From assembly GCF_964340395.1 (NCBI RefSeq), contig NC_135550.1, positions 6,037,101 through 6,101,100 of the forward strand: DNA of 64,000 nt. Direction: 5' to 3'. This DNA is from Glandiceps talaboti (taxonomy: Eukaryota > Hemichordata > Enteropneusta > Spengelidae). A program made the translations under genes and the position numbers. Positions 22,601-33,429 of this stretch are shown here, in pieces. Position 1 is the first letter of the stretch. Each line of letters starts with the position of its first letter. The notes beneath the pieces were generated by a model. It ran no database searches and was not told where the DNA came from. It saw nothing but the letters and a program-made list of their open reading frames with translations.

Positions 22601-25600
22601 GTTGTAAGTACAGTGAAAACAAAAGTATATATGATCCGGCGTAATTCTCGTATAATGTTATGAATGAAGTGGGAATGTTTACAGGTACTTTGAAGGCTTT
22701 GTTTTTAATACTGCTTTCCAATTTCCATGAATTTGTGACCACATCCATTTTCATTATGTAAATGTGATCACCTGTACCGTAATGCGTTAGTCCTGATGTA
22801 GAGATCGTAGTAGTCTTTACCCATGAAAGTCTTCAAAACCAGTTACATTTCAATTTATATCAGCACAATTTTCGAAATTTCGCATTTAATAGAAATCTAG
22901 TCAAATCGTACAAGTTTTGGTAAATTGTAAACAAATTCTAAGTAAAAGTTCTTCAGCTTTCCCCAATTGTACAGTAGGTTTTGTTATACCGAAGAATTCT
23001 CCCATCATATGGGCGAGATCAATTGTTCAATGTAGGATAAAAAAACACTCCAGTGCTTTTAATTAGTTAGGCCTCAGACCCCTCCCCCCTCCCCCCAACT
23101 AAAGTAGAGAAAATTGAAAACGGTTTCAGACCGCACAAGCAATTTCAAACCAGTATGAAGTAGTATCTAGTGCTATGAATATAAATCCAGAATGTAGTGA
23201 GGACAAAATATTTCTTTGCCGACACTTAGTGCCACGCATTTACTATAGCGAAAATTCATCCATTCCTCAATTTGTCATTTTTTAAAGATGATTCATTGAA
23301 AGGGAAAGTTTTTTTCTGAATGAGAACTAAAATGGCTCACCCCCCCACCGCCCACAGTATTGTAAAATAATATAATTAAGTTTTTATTTAAATCCTATAT
23401 TGAATTATTGATCTCGCCTGTTATTAATATTGCTTTCATGCAACATATTTCCAATGACGCGAAGTATGTACATGTTTATAGAACGGCTGTCTAAAGATCT
23501 GAAAGTCGAGGCAGCAGAACACGCTGTACAATATCTTACCCACAACTCTGATTGGTATGCTTGGAACTTCTTCAATAACCCATGTTTGTCAACATTTTAA
23601 GGATAGTAATTACGTTTAATTTATGAAACAAAAGTACGTTTGGGAATCAAAAATAAAGTTATAAATTTTGCATGAAGTGTGCTAACAACTAAATGAAACA
23701 GGTACTGTGAATAAAACACTTTTCAATGTCAAAAGTATAACTAACTTGGATAGACAGTGTGGATGAAGAGTTTCAGTATGCAAATTTCTTTTGTCGTACC
23801 TATTCAAATAAATCGATATCTTTGGCACAAAGTCATAACAGGTGCATATATTTTCCTTAGTTTTGTCGAAAATATTTTGTACGTCTTTCAAGAAAATCTG
23901 TTGACAAATTTCTAAAATTGCTACAATAAAATCATTGATACCAGAACCAATGAAAATATGCATTCAGAAACTCAAGTGTAAATTTTACGTTTTGAAAATG
24001 GCAAAAATATTCTAACAAAATCCTGTACACAGGCAAGATTTGTCCGACTTCAAGGAGATGATGTCCAACAGTACAAATCAGAGAGTTGTGGGCAAAATAT
24101 TGTACAGTGCAGTGGAACAGTCTCAGAACATTTATCGAGGCAATTGGTTGCACCCACCATCGCACATTAAGCGTAACAATTTTGTGAACATACAGGTGTT
24201 AAATTTAAATAAACACTTTCGCATACTTCAGGAAGTGTACAATATAGAGCCAATGTTAAATATATTTGACAACGTTTGTCTTTGAACTTTTCAATTCGTA
24301 CCATTGAAATCTAATGAAATATATGGCACATAACAAAGAATGTCAGTCAGCTAACTGCTTGGAACTTGAAGATGTAATTTCACTATAGTGATAAGGGTTA
24401 GATTAGCTGCAATAATTGTAGCGTTTGCTGTGATTTTGAAGCCTTTCTGCTGTTTGTGTTTGTGTTTGTGTTTTTGTCGTTTCGATGTTGAACCTGAAGC
24501 AAACGCTACAATTTATGTAACGAAAACGCAAATAGACGAAAGCGATTTAGATCAGAATCGCAGTTAAATTGATTTTTCTGCCAAATTACACTTTACCTGC
24601 CAAAAAATCGGGCATTTCTTAACTCATATTACGGCGCCTTCTAGACCCAAGAAATGTTCAGAGGTACCCCAATCCTGTCAAAATCGACAAAAGTAGCAAC
24701 GTGATCTCTTCTCTATTTGCGTTTACATTACAGGAATTGTATAGTAGCGTTTGATTCGGGTTAAACACCGGAACGAGAAATAGCACAAAAACAGCAGAAA
24801 AACCTCGCAAAATCTCGGCAAACGCTACAATTATTGCAGCTAGGGTTAGATTTCATGTTCTAAAAATATAATTGTGGTCTGCAAAGAATGGCCACTTTTC
24901 TATGATTATCTCGCCGACAAGTATGAATATAGCAAGGTATCAATAACATCGCTGGGCTTACCTTTAGGTATTTGTGTATCTTGGTACAATATTCTGTAAA
25001 CTCGTTGGGGTCATTGTGTTCGTCAATTTCCATTTCCATTGGCACGCTTTCAATAGTCTTCTCCAAGCGTGTCGTACATTTGGTTGCCCCGGTTGCCATT
25101 TTGATGCAGACATTTTCTGTTTTGAGAAAGTACAAGTTATTGCGAGTAAAAGAAATTGTCCTTCATATAATGCAGGAAGTAATGTCGGGTATCCACTAGT
25201 TCTGTTACATTATTATTCTCTATAGACTCTAGATTCAAGTTTCAATTTAAAAAATGTTATTTTTACGGGTCTCTGAACAAATTTAGAGGTTTTATTTTAA
25301 AACAATGCGAGGAATATGGACTCACTGTTGTACGAAGTTGTTTAATATCACGGTGGTCATTCGTCCAGCCACGAGGCAAGCTCAAAACTCGGGTCGTGTG
25401 GATACAACAGAGGATTGCAAGGCGGTTCAGGGAATACTGTATTCCTCAGTAAACCAATAGAGTAATTTATGCTATCACTTTAATACTGTGTACCCTATTA
25501 CAGTAAAAATGTCGGTTCCAGCACATGTAGCTTTAATTACGGGCCAATAGCGGGTTACGTTCGCCGTGAAGTTCAAGGAGGTAAACGTGGTGAAGACAGA

Positions 25601-26146
25601 ATGGCATGGTTTCTAAGAATACGTTGACAAACATAGTTGGAAGGGGAATATAGCAGGTGCTTACCTTTCTCTGATGATTTCTTTTCGATTCGGCATGCGA
25701 CAGTCTTAGAATTATTTAGTACCACTTTCTTTACAGCAGCCTTGTCAGTATTATTGTCGAGGGGAACATTTGCTTTGGTCGGGATACGTCGCTGCGGATA
25801 AGCAGAATATAAGTGCGGAAATTTGAAAATACCGCATTTTTCGACAACTTACAAGCTGCATTGCGTCTATTTGTTCAGGAAATGCAATAACCTGCCAGAA
25901 TACGGTACAATCTAAAATACGTCATGCGACCGAACAGACACGGCAAGTCTGACAAGATAACTTCAAAAAATACTCTTAAAATGGATGATGTGGGCTTACC
26001 AATCTTGCGTTGATATTTGGGTATTCCTTGCCGACCGTTACATTTCGCTTCGCCACATACAACATTCCTCCTTTCTCCTTGCGTTGTGCCGGGCGCGGCG
26101 GCTTCTCGGCCAAGACTATAGAGCTCGTTCCTCCAATGCGTAACAT
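19138..26146 (-). CDS. Divergent mitotic cyclin, A/B type (complete, seven coding exons)
   Basis: Cyclins of this type bind and activate Cdk1/Cdk2 and are destroyed in mitosis. Seven exons join in frame to 455 codons: 26146-26000, 25791-25665, 25116-24962, 22461-22354, 21534-21379, 20697-20524, 19638-19138. The N-terminal ~140 residues are basic and unstructured. The cyclin box starts near NRSVLLDWL, where A/B cyclins have MRAILVDWL. The key residues R168, D197, K223 and E252 have the same spacing (29, 26, 29) as R211, D240, K266 and E295 of human cyclin A. A second cyclin fold follows (KYIMDLS...NFPPSLRAAAALSLA and HATGYTDSEL). A KEN degron (residues 91-93) is present, but no RxxL destruction box is seen in the N-terminus. 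LGITCLLIAAK and NFPPS lean to cyclin B; ETLHL also fits cyclin A. Confidence 0.9.
20038..20067. repeat. Poly-C tract in cyclin intron 6
   Basis: AGTAGTAGTA followed by about 12 C bases. Low complexity. Confidence 0.8.
20524..20697 (-). CDS. Cyclin exon 6
   Basis: Residues 232-289, IDMLCFLTDYTYSKKEVIRM to FVQNYNDK. It contains invariant E252 in RMEILVLKAL. The acceptor is CTTCAG|ATT, the donor AAG|GTTAGC. Confidence 0.9.
21064..21097. repeat. (GGT)n microsatellite in cyclin intron 5
   Basis: About 11 GGT units. Confidence 0.95.
21379..21534 (-). CDS. Cyclin exon 5
   Basis: Residues 180-231, CHLRLNDETLHLTV to AAKIEERYAPE. It contains invariant D197 and K223. Phase 0 on both sides. Confidence 0.9.
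22354..22461 (-). CDS. Cyclin exon 4
   Basis: Residues 144-179, too short to show as a long ORF. It carries NRSVLLDWLISVQ, the first helix of the cyclin box. The acceptor is TTTTAG|TTA, the donor CAG|GTAAAT, phase 0 on both sides. Confidence 0.85.
24404..24842. mobile_element. 439-bp MITE with 9-bp target duplication
   Basis: Both termini read TAGCTGCAATAATTGTAGCG inward (25 bp identical, then about 10 more with two mismatches). The flanks are exact 9-bp duplications, GGGTTAGAT at 24395-24403 and 24843-24851. Inner inverted pieces 'aaacgctacaatt' and 'ttgtatagtagcgttt' repeat the terminal motif. There is no coding capacity. A 9-bp duplication fits Mutator-like or Merlin-like families better than Tc1/mariner (TA) or hAT (8 bp). 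It sits in cyclin intron 3 and probably uses an autonomous relative elsewhere. Confidence 0.9.
24962..25116 (-). CDS. Cyclin exon 3
   Basis: Residues (E92) 93-143. It starts NVCIKMATGA, with an acidic stretch MEMEIDEHNDPNEF and then EYCTKIHKYLK, which matches the helix preceding the cyclin box ('eYa.dIh.yl'). Confidence 0.85.
25665..25791 (-). CDS. Cyclin exon 2
   Basis: Residues 50-91 plus one base. Basic, with no domain. It ends SSEK and G|GTAAGC; the leftover G completes Glu92 of the KEN box with exon 3. Confidence 0.8.
26000..26146 (-). CDS. Cyclin exon 1 (coding part)
   Basis: Residues 1-49, MLRIGGTSSIVLAEKPPRPA onward. The donor is TTG|GTAAG. The exon begins at an acceptor at 26195 (TTTTCAG|AATTG), leaving 49 bases of 5' UTR before the ATG. 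Confidence 0.8.
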
Positions 26147-26170
26147 GGTTATGGTGGATATATTTTCCTA

Positions 26171-26188
26171 AATTTCAAACGGCGGGGT
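26171..26188 (-). promoter_or_regulatory. CDE/CHR-like motif near the cyclin start
   Basis: On the minus strand CCCCGCCGTTTGAAATTT combines a GC-rich element with TTTGAA, the CHR core used by DREAM/MuvB at cell-cycle genes. It lies about 25-42 bp upstream of the ATG inside the predicted 5' UTR, so it would need a start site near here to act as in vertebrates. Confidence 0.3.
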
Positions 26189-26194
26189 TTCAAT

Positions 26195-26355
26195 TCTGAA
26201 AAGAATGGAATATATCCAGAATGATACTTTGCCAAAATGTGTTGAACACGTATTACAGAATGTACAAACTTCAACTGTTGAAGCCACAGTCAGAGTAGTC
26301 CAAAATTCTCGCCAAGAAAGTACGGTTTCCGTAAAGCAACATCGTTTGACTTACC
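26195..26355 (-). other. Predicted 5' UTR intron of the cyclin gene
   Basis: On the minus strand a strong donor GTG|GTAAGT (exon end 26355) and a polypyrimidine acceptor TTCTTTTCAG (exon start 26195) bound a 159-bp intron between the TATA-proximal first exon and the ATG exon. Not confirmed by transcript data. Confidence 0.55.
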
Positions 26356-26417
26356 ACGAATAAGCGGGTTTATTTGGTATACCTCTTTCGCGTTGCAGCT
26401 TCGTGAGACCTCACCGC

Positions 26418-26498
26418 AACTGAATGATTTCCGTGGTCATCTCTTGTCCTTTTATAGCCCTTCTGTGCATCCATCTGGATGAGACTACCGGGCATTGG
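26418..26498 (-). promoter_or_regulatory. Cyclin gene promoter: CCAAT box, TATA box, initiator
   Basis: On the minus strand, in order: CCAAT (26498-26494), TATAAAAGG (TATA at 26456-26450), and TCAGTT, an initiator-like site with A at about 26421. Spacing is about 42 bp CCAAT to TATA and about 35 bp TATA to initiator. This predicts a ~66-bp non-coding first exon ending at 26355. CCAAT boxes bound by NF-Y are usual in mitotic cyclin promoters. Confidence 0.55.
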
Positions 26499-26499
26499 T

Positions 26500-26885
26500 C
26501 AATTAACTGCACCTGATTTTACCACCGTTCAGTCATCGTGATTTACAACTCACCTGATAGCAGACAGCTGGCATATATCATTTCAGAAAGAAAAGCCTAC
26601 GCAGTTATAATCAGACCAACTATGGTCAAGGCATACACAGGTGTGCATCTACTAGCTATTGATCATGTCAATAGAAGTGCATGCACATCATTTCCCAGCA
26701 TCATTAAATTTACCGTACGCCAATGACACCAAAATCCGGTATAGCTTATGGCGCGGAACAGGGACAATACTAATATATCGATGGAAATTTTAAAAAGCTC
26801 TTGCAAGTCTTGCTTATTGTGGTAGGTATGTATTCCACATGGCTTAGGAAGGGTAATACTCGGACTAGTGAGGATATATACGATA

Positions 26886-26973
<88 letters not shown>

Positions 26974-27470
26974 AAGAGTGCAACAAGAAATATCTATTTA
27001 CAAGAACTTTCAAACTTTTAGGTATTTGCAACCATCTTTTTAATTAAAGAACCGAATGCTCTGCCTCTGACCAAAGTATTATCTTTTGTTCTTCGAGTTT
27101 GTCCATAATAGCTACAAATGTCAAAATCCCTGGTACATGTGTTTCTGGCGCCGGCACCTAAACTTTTAAAGTTTCTTGTCAAAGGTTTATACAAACTGTT
27201 GGCAATGAAACAAACGGAAACATTTCTAGGGGTACCCACCCTCACTGCTTCCTTGTATTTTGATTCAAATTTTACTTCATATTAGTTACTACCTCGACAT
27301 GTTAAAATAGTACCAGAAAGCATTCTTTTAGTCCTTGAATTTCATTCATTGTTTCCTCTTACTTTGAAATAAGTTGCATTCATTCTTGGTGTGACCATGA
27401 TAAGTTGCAGATAAACGTCAGTAAGACAATTTGAAAATATATCATAAACTTTAGAAAGAATAAGGTTGCA
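26500..27470. other. Gene-free stretch with (AT)n
   Basis: No exon recognised. An uninterrupted (AT)n tract runs 26888-26970. Confidence 0.6.
26888..26970. repeat. (AT)n microsatellite
   Basis: About 41 AT units. Confidence 0.95.
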
Positions 27471-27479
27471 ATTCTTGAT

Positions 27480-27690
27480 AAGGATGTTGAAATAGTTCGC
27501 ACTTTTAAATTTCTCGGTACGCTCCTTTCTATTATGACTTGAAGTGGGGAAAGCACTGTTAATCATATTGCGGAGAGAGCTAACGCCTTTATTTCATTCG
27601 TCGACTGAAAGGTTTTGATACTATACTACCGGGCTGTGTCCTTACGTTTTCTATTATAGTCAGCTGGTGTAATACCACTTAAATTAAAAC
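27480..27690 (+). pseudogene. LINE reverse transcriptase C-terminal fragment
   Basis: In one frame VEIVRTFKFLGTLL and NHIAERANAF, then after a frameshift LYFIRRLKGFDTILP, then VLTFSIIVSWCNTT. The order 'fKFLGt...hI..ra...LyflRrLk.f......vltFsi..W...' is the thumb/C-terminal region of CR1/Rex1-like reverse transcriptases. Frameshifts and stops show it is dead. Confidence 0.7.
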
Positions 27691-30415
27691 AGCAGCTACT
27701 CATACCATTTGGGATGAGCTATCATATATTTTCAACGAGTCTCCAGGGCCGTAGCCTGACCAAATTGCCGGGGGGGGGGGGGGCTGAACTTTGTGTTGGT
27801 GCAATTATTCATTTAAAATGTAGAAAGGTGCTAATTTACATAAATGTGCATGTAATTTACATAATATATATTTTAGCATACGCAATTAAATATCTTATGT
27901 AAGGCCAGAAAGAAAAAAAAATGCTGGTCAACGGGTAACCTAATCCATCACATTGGGTAAGTAGGTCGATTTCATTTTTTCACAATGCTTGACAAGGATA
28001 AAACAAACCATATATAATGATAGCAAAATATTTTAGGTCGAGTTTAGATAGAACTTATTCAGTCATCTTGATACTATCTCATGCAATTTGTCTGCAGAGC
28101 TACAGTTAGGAAATGTTGTATACGTAGTTCCTCTCACCATCTCTTCTAAAAAAATGTTAAGCCCCGCCTAATGAAACTCAAGCAATATTTTAGCCACTCC
28201 TTCTGTCATCTACACTACAGTGGAGATATAAAATCATATGGTACAATGCTGCATAAAAATATCAGTGATAGTCAACTACAATAATACTCCGAACGAGATT
28301 ACTTTACACAGTATGTGGATTTCACATACATAAGGAGATGTCTCTAATTAGCGCTAACCTATATGCTATACAGGGAGGCACTTAACCAGACACCTTCCAT
28401 CTTGTTTTGGGAGAGAGACAAGTATCACCTTGATTGCTACTGATTGGAAGGAGACAACTCCAAGGGTTAAAACAAATTGAAAAAAAGACAGTGTAGGAGG
28501 CCATTTAGAGGCATAAAATATCAAACCATAGACATAATTTAAAGTCTTACAATGCTTGAATATGGTAATAAAATACCAGAGTTGAAACAATTATTCTATG
28601 CATTACATATTATCTGGAAGTGTATTTTGTTGTGGCAAAGGTGAAAGATATTTTGTGGGTGTGCACTTGGTAAATGACTTCTCCTGAAGTTTAATTTGGT
28701 TCCAAAAACTCCCGAATGAAAAAAGAGCAAACATTTCAAGACTTTCAGACTTTTATGACCCAATGACAGCTCAGCCCACTCAAATGGTCGTAAACTTTTG
28801 TTCTCATTCTTGTTAGTGCACATTTGATATGCAACAGATTAATTTAATCTCAATTCATGCTTGATGTGCATCATCAGAGCCAGGTAAACCACTGTATAAG
28901 ATATTATATAATTTGGAATAGACTCGAATGTATATTGTTACATGAACTATTCAGAAAATAGAAAGAAATATCCTTAATTTTGAAAAAAATGCGAAGCCCG
29001 CATGAGGATATATTGCCCATCACCAGAAAAAAAAATATGGGTAGGTTGAACAGCTTTTTCATTTTTTTCTGGCCACATGTCGTATCTTTCAAAGTAGTTG
29101 CCGAAAAGATGTCACATTCAAAGTAAAAAAATGGATGGTGCTTTCTCAAATAAGTAACACAACAAAATAATCATTTTCTTTACCCAACTCCCAAAACTTT
29201 TATGGCCGCGTTTATGTCGGAACCCAAGGTGAACTCAGTGAATTCTCCTTGTCATTATCATTATAATGGAAATTGAAGTTTGGATTTTGATGTCGAAGGT
29301 ACAGCTCCGTTTACAATTTCAGGCCCATTCTTTCCATAGCAAATTGTCTAAGATAAGATACATATTAGCCAGCAGTCAGTGTAGTCAAAAGTAGCTTTTT
29401 TACTTTCTTTTTCCAAAATCTCAGAGTGCCGTTCACTGAACTTAGATATTTTGTTAGCAAGTCACAGAAAGCTGTCGATGATTTACAATTTGTGCAAAGA
29501 TTGCCTATATGACAAACACAAAACTTGATCCAGGATATTTTGATTGGAAACGGTGGTGGCCATGGCAACCAAAGTAAGGGAAATTGAAAAATTCTCAATT
29601 TTTATTACCTCAAATGTTACCGATGAATGTAAAAATCATATCAAATTTATTTTTGGCCCCCCCCCCAGAAATTAGCGCCCTCAACGGCTATCAAGATTTC
29701 AACCTGTTTCTGTTCTGATTATGGATACTATCGACGACTGATTAATATGTACAAAAGTCTAATTATTGGCCGTTTAACAATTTTCTGTGAATATATTGTG
29801 TTTGTCTGATCGAAACATTATAATCCTTGTATAACTAATGGAAAGGAAAGCCTGAACTAGACACTCACACATTAAGAAAAAATAATAAAACAAAATAAAA
29901 AATCTACCAACCCATCTGTTAAAATTGAATGTAATCGGAACCACATATTTTTTATGCCTGTAATACAACATATACAAAGTTTTTATACTTTTCACACTTT
30001 GTGAGTTACAAACACAGACTCAGTCCTGGCCCTCACCTACACCGACAGTCCCACCCCAAAAGGGAATTTTTAACAACTTAAAACGTGTAAAGTTAGTTTA
30101 CAATTTTTGTGGGTGCTCTTGCCATCGTCAACACGACACACACCAGCCATTGATCTTTTGAGTTCCTAATCTATGACCCAGTCCATCTCTACTCGGTGTC
30201 CCTCATGGATCTGTCAATGGGGAGGGGGGGGGGTTTACACCCCTCTTGGATCACCATTCAACAGGAAGTAAATGCCCTAATTCACCATTCACCAGTATCT
30301 CCAGATATTAATGTAATTCACCATTAATCAGTAAAGGCTGTGTAAATTCACTGCAGTATCATCAAACATACAGTTTTGTCATAGTTTGAATAGCCTTAGA
30401 ATGTTAACATTTCGT
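27691..30415. other. Gene-free stretch
   Basis: No exon recognised. It holds dispersed-repeat copies at about 28480-28585 (relative in L3HYPDH intron 2, about 11345-11460) and about 29890-29965 (relative at 1650-1730), and a poly-G run at 27771-27783. Confidence 0.55.
29890..29965 (+). repeat. Dispersed repeat, copy B of 1650-1730
   Basis: Shares 'attgaatgtaatcggaacca' and flanking A-rich sequence with copy A. Confidence 0.6.
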
Positions 30416-31061
30416 ACAGTGTATGAGTTTGGAATGTAGACCAGAGACATGTACACATGAGTAAGGGACTGGTCAGTTTCTCCGGCATGGGGGTAGATTT
30501 TTTTTTTATTTCTAAATAAAACATGGTGGCACACTGTCATCTAGTCTCGCTGCCAGACTCATCATCATCATCCCTAAGCTTTGTAAGCCGAGCGGTGTCG
30601 CCACGAGAAATGAGGGACTAAAGCTTTATAAGCCAAGCGGCGAAGACTCAAGAAAGAGAGTAAAGTCCCTCACTTTTCATGGCTTCGCTGCTCGGCTTAC
30701 AACGCTTAGGGACTATAGTCACGAGTCTGGCAGCAAGACTACCTGTCATAGAATAGTGGTTAGATTTTTGTGTAATCAAAGTCGAACTTCAGTTAATGAA
30801 ACGGAAGCATTGCAGTTGAAACCAAAGGGGTGTAATCCGCTCGGCTTACAAAGCTTAGGGATGATAGTCACGAGTCTGGCAGCGAGACTAGATGACACTG
30901 TGCCACCATATTTTATTTAGAAATAAGGGATCTGTATTGCAGGGGGGTCAGTGACTTTTTGTCTACACGATAGAAAAATCCACCCCCCGTGCCGGAGAAA
31001 CTGACCAGTCCCTAACTCATGTATACATGTCTCTGGTCTACATTCCAAACTCATACACTGT
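30416..31061. mobile_element. Nested foldback element, 'GGGACTGGTC' family, copy 2
   Basis: The terminal arms start ACAGTGTATGAGTTTGGAAT and run inward for about 150 bp in both directions, including 'gggactggtcagtttctccg' and 'ggtggcacactgtcatctag'. Between them are three copies of a second motif ('gtctggcagc.agacta' with 'cggcttacaa.gctta'): one facing one way (30548-30620) and two the other way (about 30680-30740 and 30840-30890). It looks like one palindromic element inserted in another. Non-coding. Confidence 0.8.
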
Positions 31062-32200
31062 AAGTTGCCAGATACAAATATTGAACTGAGAACAAAAGAC
31101 AACATAGTAAATGGGGTGTAGGTTACATTAACTTAAAGGAACATTAGTCTATTGTTTAGTAAATGGACACAGGTGTGCAAACATATAAATCCCTTTACAC
31201 TTGGCCAGTAGCTTATTATGATACCAAACAGGGCATTAATTTAATAGTGGATTTGCATAATCCCATATCTTTGGCCAAGTGATTCACTGTAGGTTCATGT
31301 GACTGCTTTTATCCAATGACGTGTAGAGGGCTGGAGTATAGATGAATGCCTTGCCTTTGAAAATGAGGGAATAGGTCAAAGTGTCATTAGAAAGCTCTCC
31401 ATTGATAACAGGAATGTAGTCTATCAACCACGATTTCGGTGTTACTTGGCAAAATGTGAATTTTCATTTATGGCCAAATTACCTTGAAGGTCAAGGTCAG
31501 TGTCATTTGCCAGTTTGTCGACATTCATAGATAATATGGGTGTAGAAACTAATACATAGTCTTTATATGTACTAAGCTTCCGATACTACTAGGCAAAATG
31601 TTAATTTTTGTGACAAAAATGGTCGCCATTTGGATGTTTTTGGAAGAATCAAGAAATGAAGGATCGCTATAGTATTAGATATTTACCATGTTTTGTTGAA
31701 ATTGGCCTGTGTGTATTGTGATAGAGGTGGACATGGACGGATGCACATACATGACCCTAGGGGGTAAGGTATTTAAATTATTGAAATAAAGTGACTTGCA
31801 TATGTCACCTACAGTACACAAAATGTATGCCAGGACTGATTGAACTTGAATTATGCAGATCATGAATAGGACTGATAACAGATAGTCATTCCTATAGTCC
31901 TCTCCTGGCTCTATCTAGTGAGAATAAATACGAAATGGAAACTGACAATAGTATAATAATGCTTTATTGAATTCTATAAAAATGTATCACCTTTCAAAAA
32001 ATATAACAGTTGAAACATTTTCATGATATTAATAATTAACATACATGTATACTAGTATAAAATGTACACATATAAACTTGGTATACGTAAAATGTCTATA
32101 CTGGAATAAACAGTGCTCAATACATATGTATGTAGAGTTGTGTAAATAACACAGTATCAAGCAACATTCACAAGAACAGTTGTTTCATGCTGTTGCGATC
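31062..32200. other. Gene-free stretch
   Basis: Contains weak relatives of the GGTCAAGGTC repeat (about 31440-31720). No exon recognised. Confidence 0.5.
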
Positions 32201-32221
32201 ATCACACTGATTACTGTGCGT

Positions 32222-32338
<117 letters not shown>

Positions 32339-32784
32339 CATACATATATGTGAGTGTATATATATTCATAAAAGTTATTAAAAATTGGGTAAGGCAAAAA
32401 TATTTACACAAGGAAATACATTAGGAAATTACTAAAAGAAGTTTTATTTTACAAATAATTGTTTGTACGAAAAATCTCCATACATGCGAGATGATCATGT
32501 TTCACATCATATGACGTAATCTACTCAAATGTTGCTCAGTTACCATGGTAGCAAGTATAGTGTAGTAATAATACACTGCTTAAACCACTTTGGTCTGTTT
32601 GGCACAAAATTAACATTTATTCAAAGGTAATATATAGTGCTCATTCAAAGTACATTAGGAGCAATTATGGACAATGCAATGGAGAAAAATATTAAAAAAA
32701 TTGCCGTATTGCCACAATTTACCATTTAAAAAAGTTTTAAAAGTAATATACAGCTTTTCCCTTATGGAAATAGAGTGTAAAGGC

Positions 32785-33050
32785 TTGCAAAGTAAAGTGT
32801 AACTGTTCTCAGAGCAAAGTAAATTGTATCTCTTCCCGCATCAAAATAAAACATGACTTTTATCAATCAAAGTAAAGAATAAGTGTTCACCAATCAAAAT
32901 AAAATGTAACTGTTCTCCAATCAAACTAAAGTAAAACTGTCCCCTATCAAAGTAAAGTACAACTGTACCCCAAATTACAGAGTAACTGTTCCTCAATCAA
33001 AGTAAAATGTAACTGTTCAAAAAGCAAAGTAAAGTGCAACTGTTCCCTGG
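32785..33050. repeat. Outlying block of the 27-bp minisatellite
   Basis: Degenerate units of the array at 33430-39105 ('caatcaaagtaaagtgtaac' type), separated from it by about 380 bp of unrelated sequence. Confidence 0.85.
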
Positions 33051-33429
33051 TTAGTCTAGTTCCTATACAGAATCGTTACTATTTACATCTCCACTCACAT
33101 TATAGTCAAAGTTGTTACACTACAAGTCCCGAGATGCACGAGCTGCAATTTAATAACCCACCCATGGCCAAACAGTCATTAACATCATACCTTTATTTTT
33201 AATGAATCACAATATTCTAACCAATAACACATCCCTCATAAAGATAGTGGTTATTGGGGCAGTTTATGTAATGATATATTTGTCAGCTTTGGGTGCTACT
33301 TATATACTGTTCACCACTATAGCAGCTGGGGTTCACTGATGGGATGAACAACCTTTTGTGCTGATTAAGGGACTTTGACCAGATGTGGTTTAGTGTGAAA
33401 ACAAGTTGGCATCCAGACTATTCCCCTAG

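Noticed and set aside
24040-24285. Possible exon or transposase fragment in cyclin intron 3
   Set aside because: An acceptor-like 'cacag' precedes it and two frames are open, but no motif is recognisable and there is no supporting donor.
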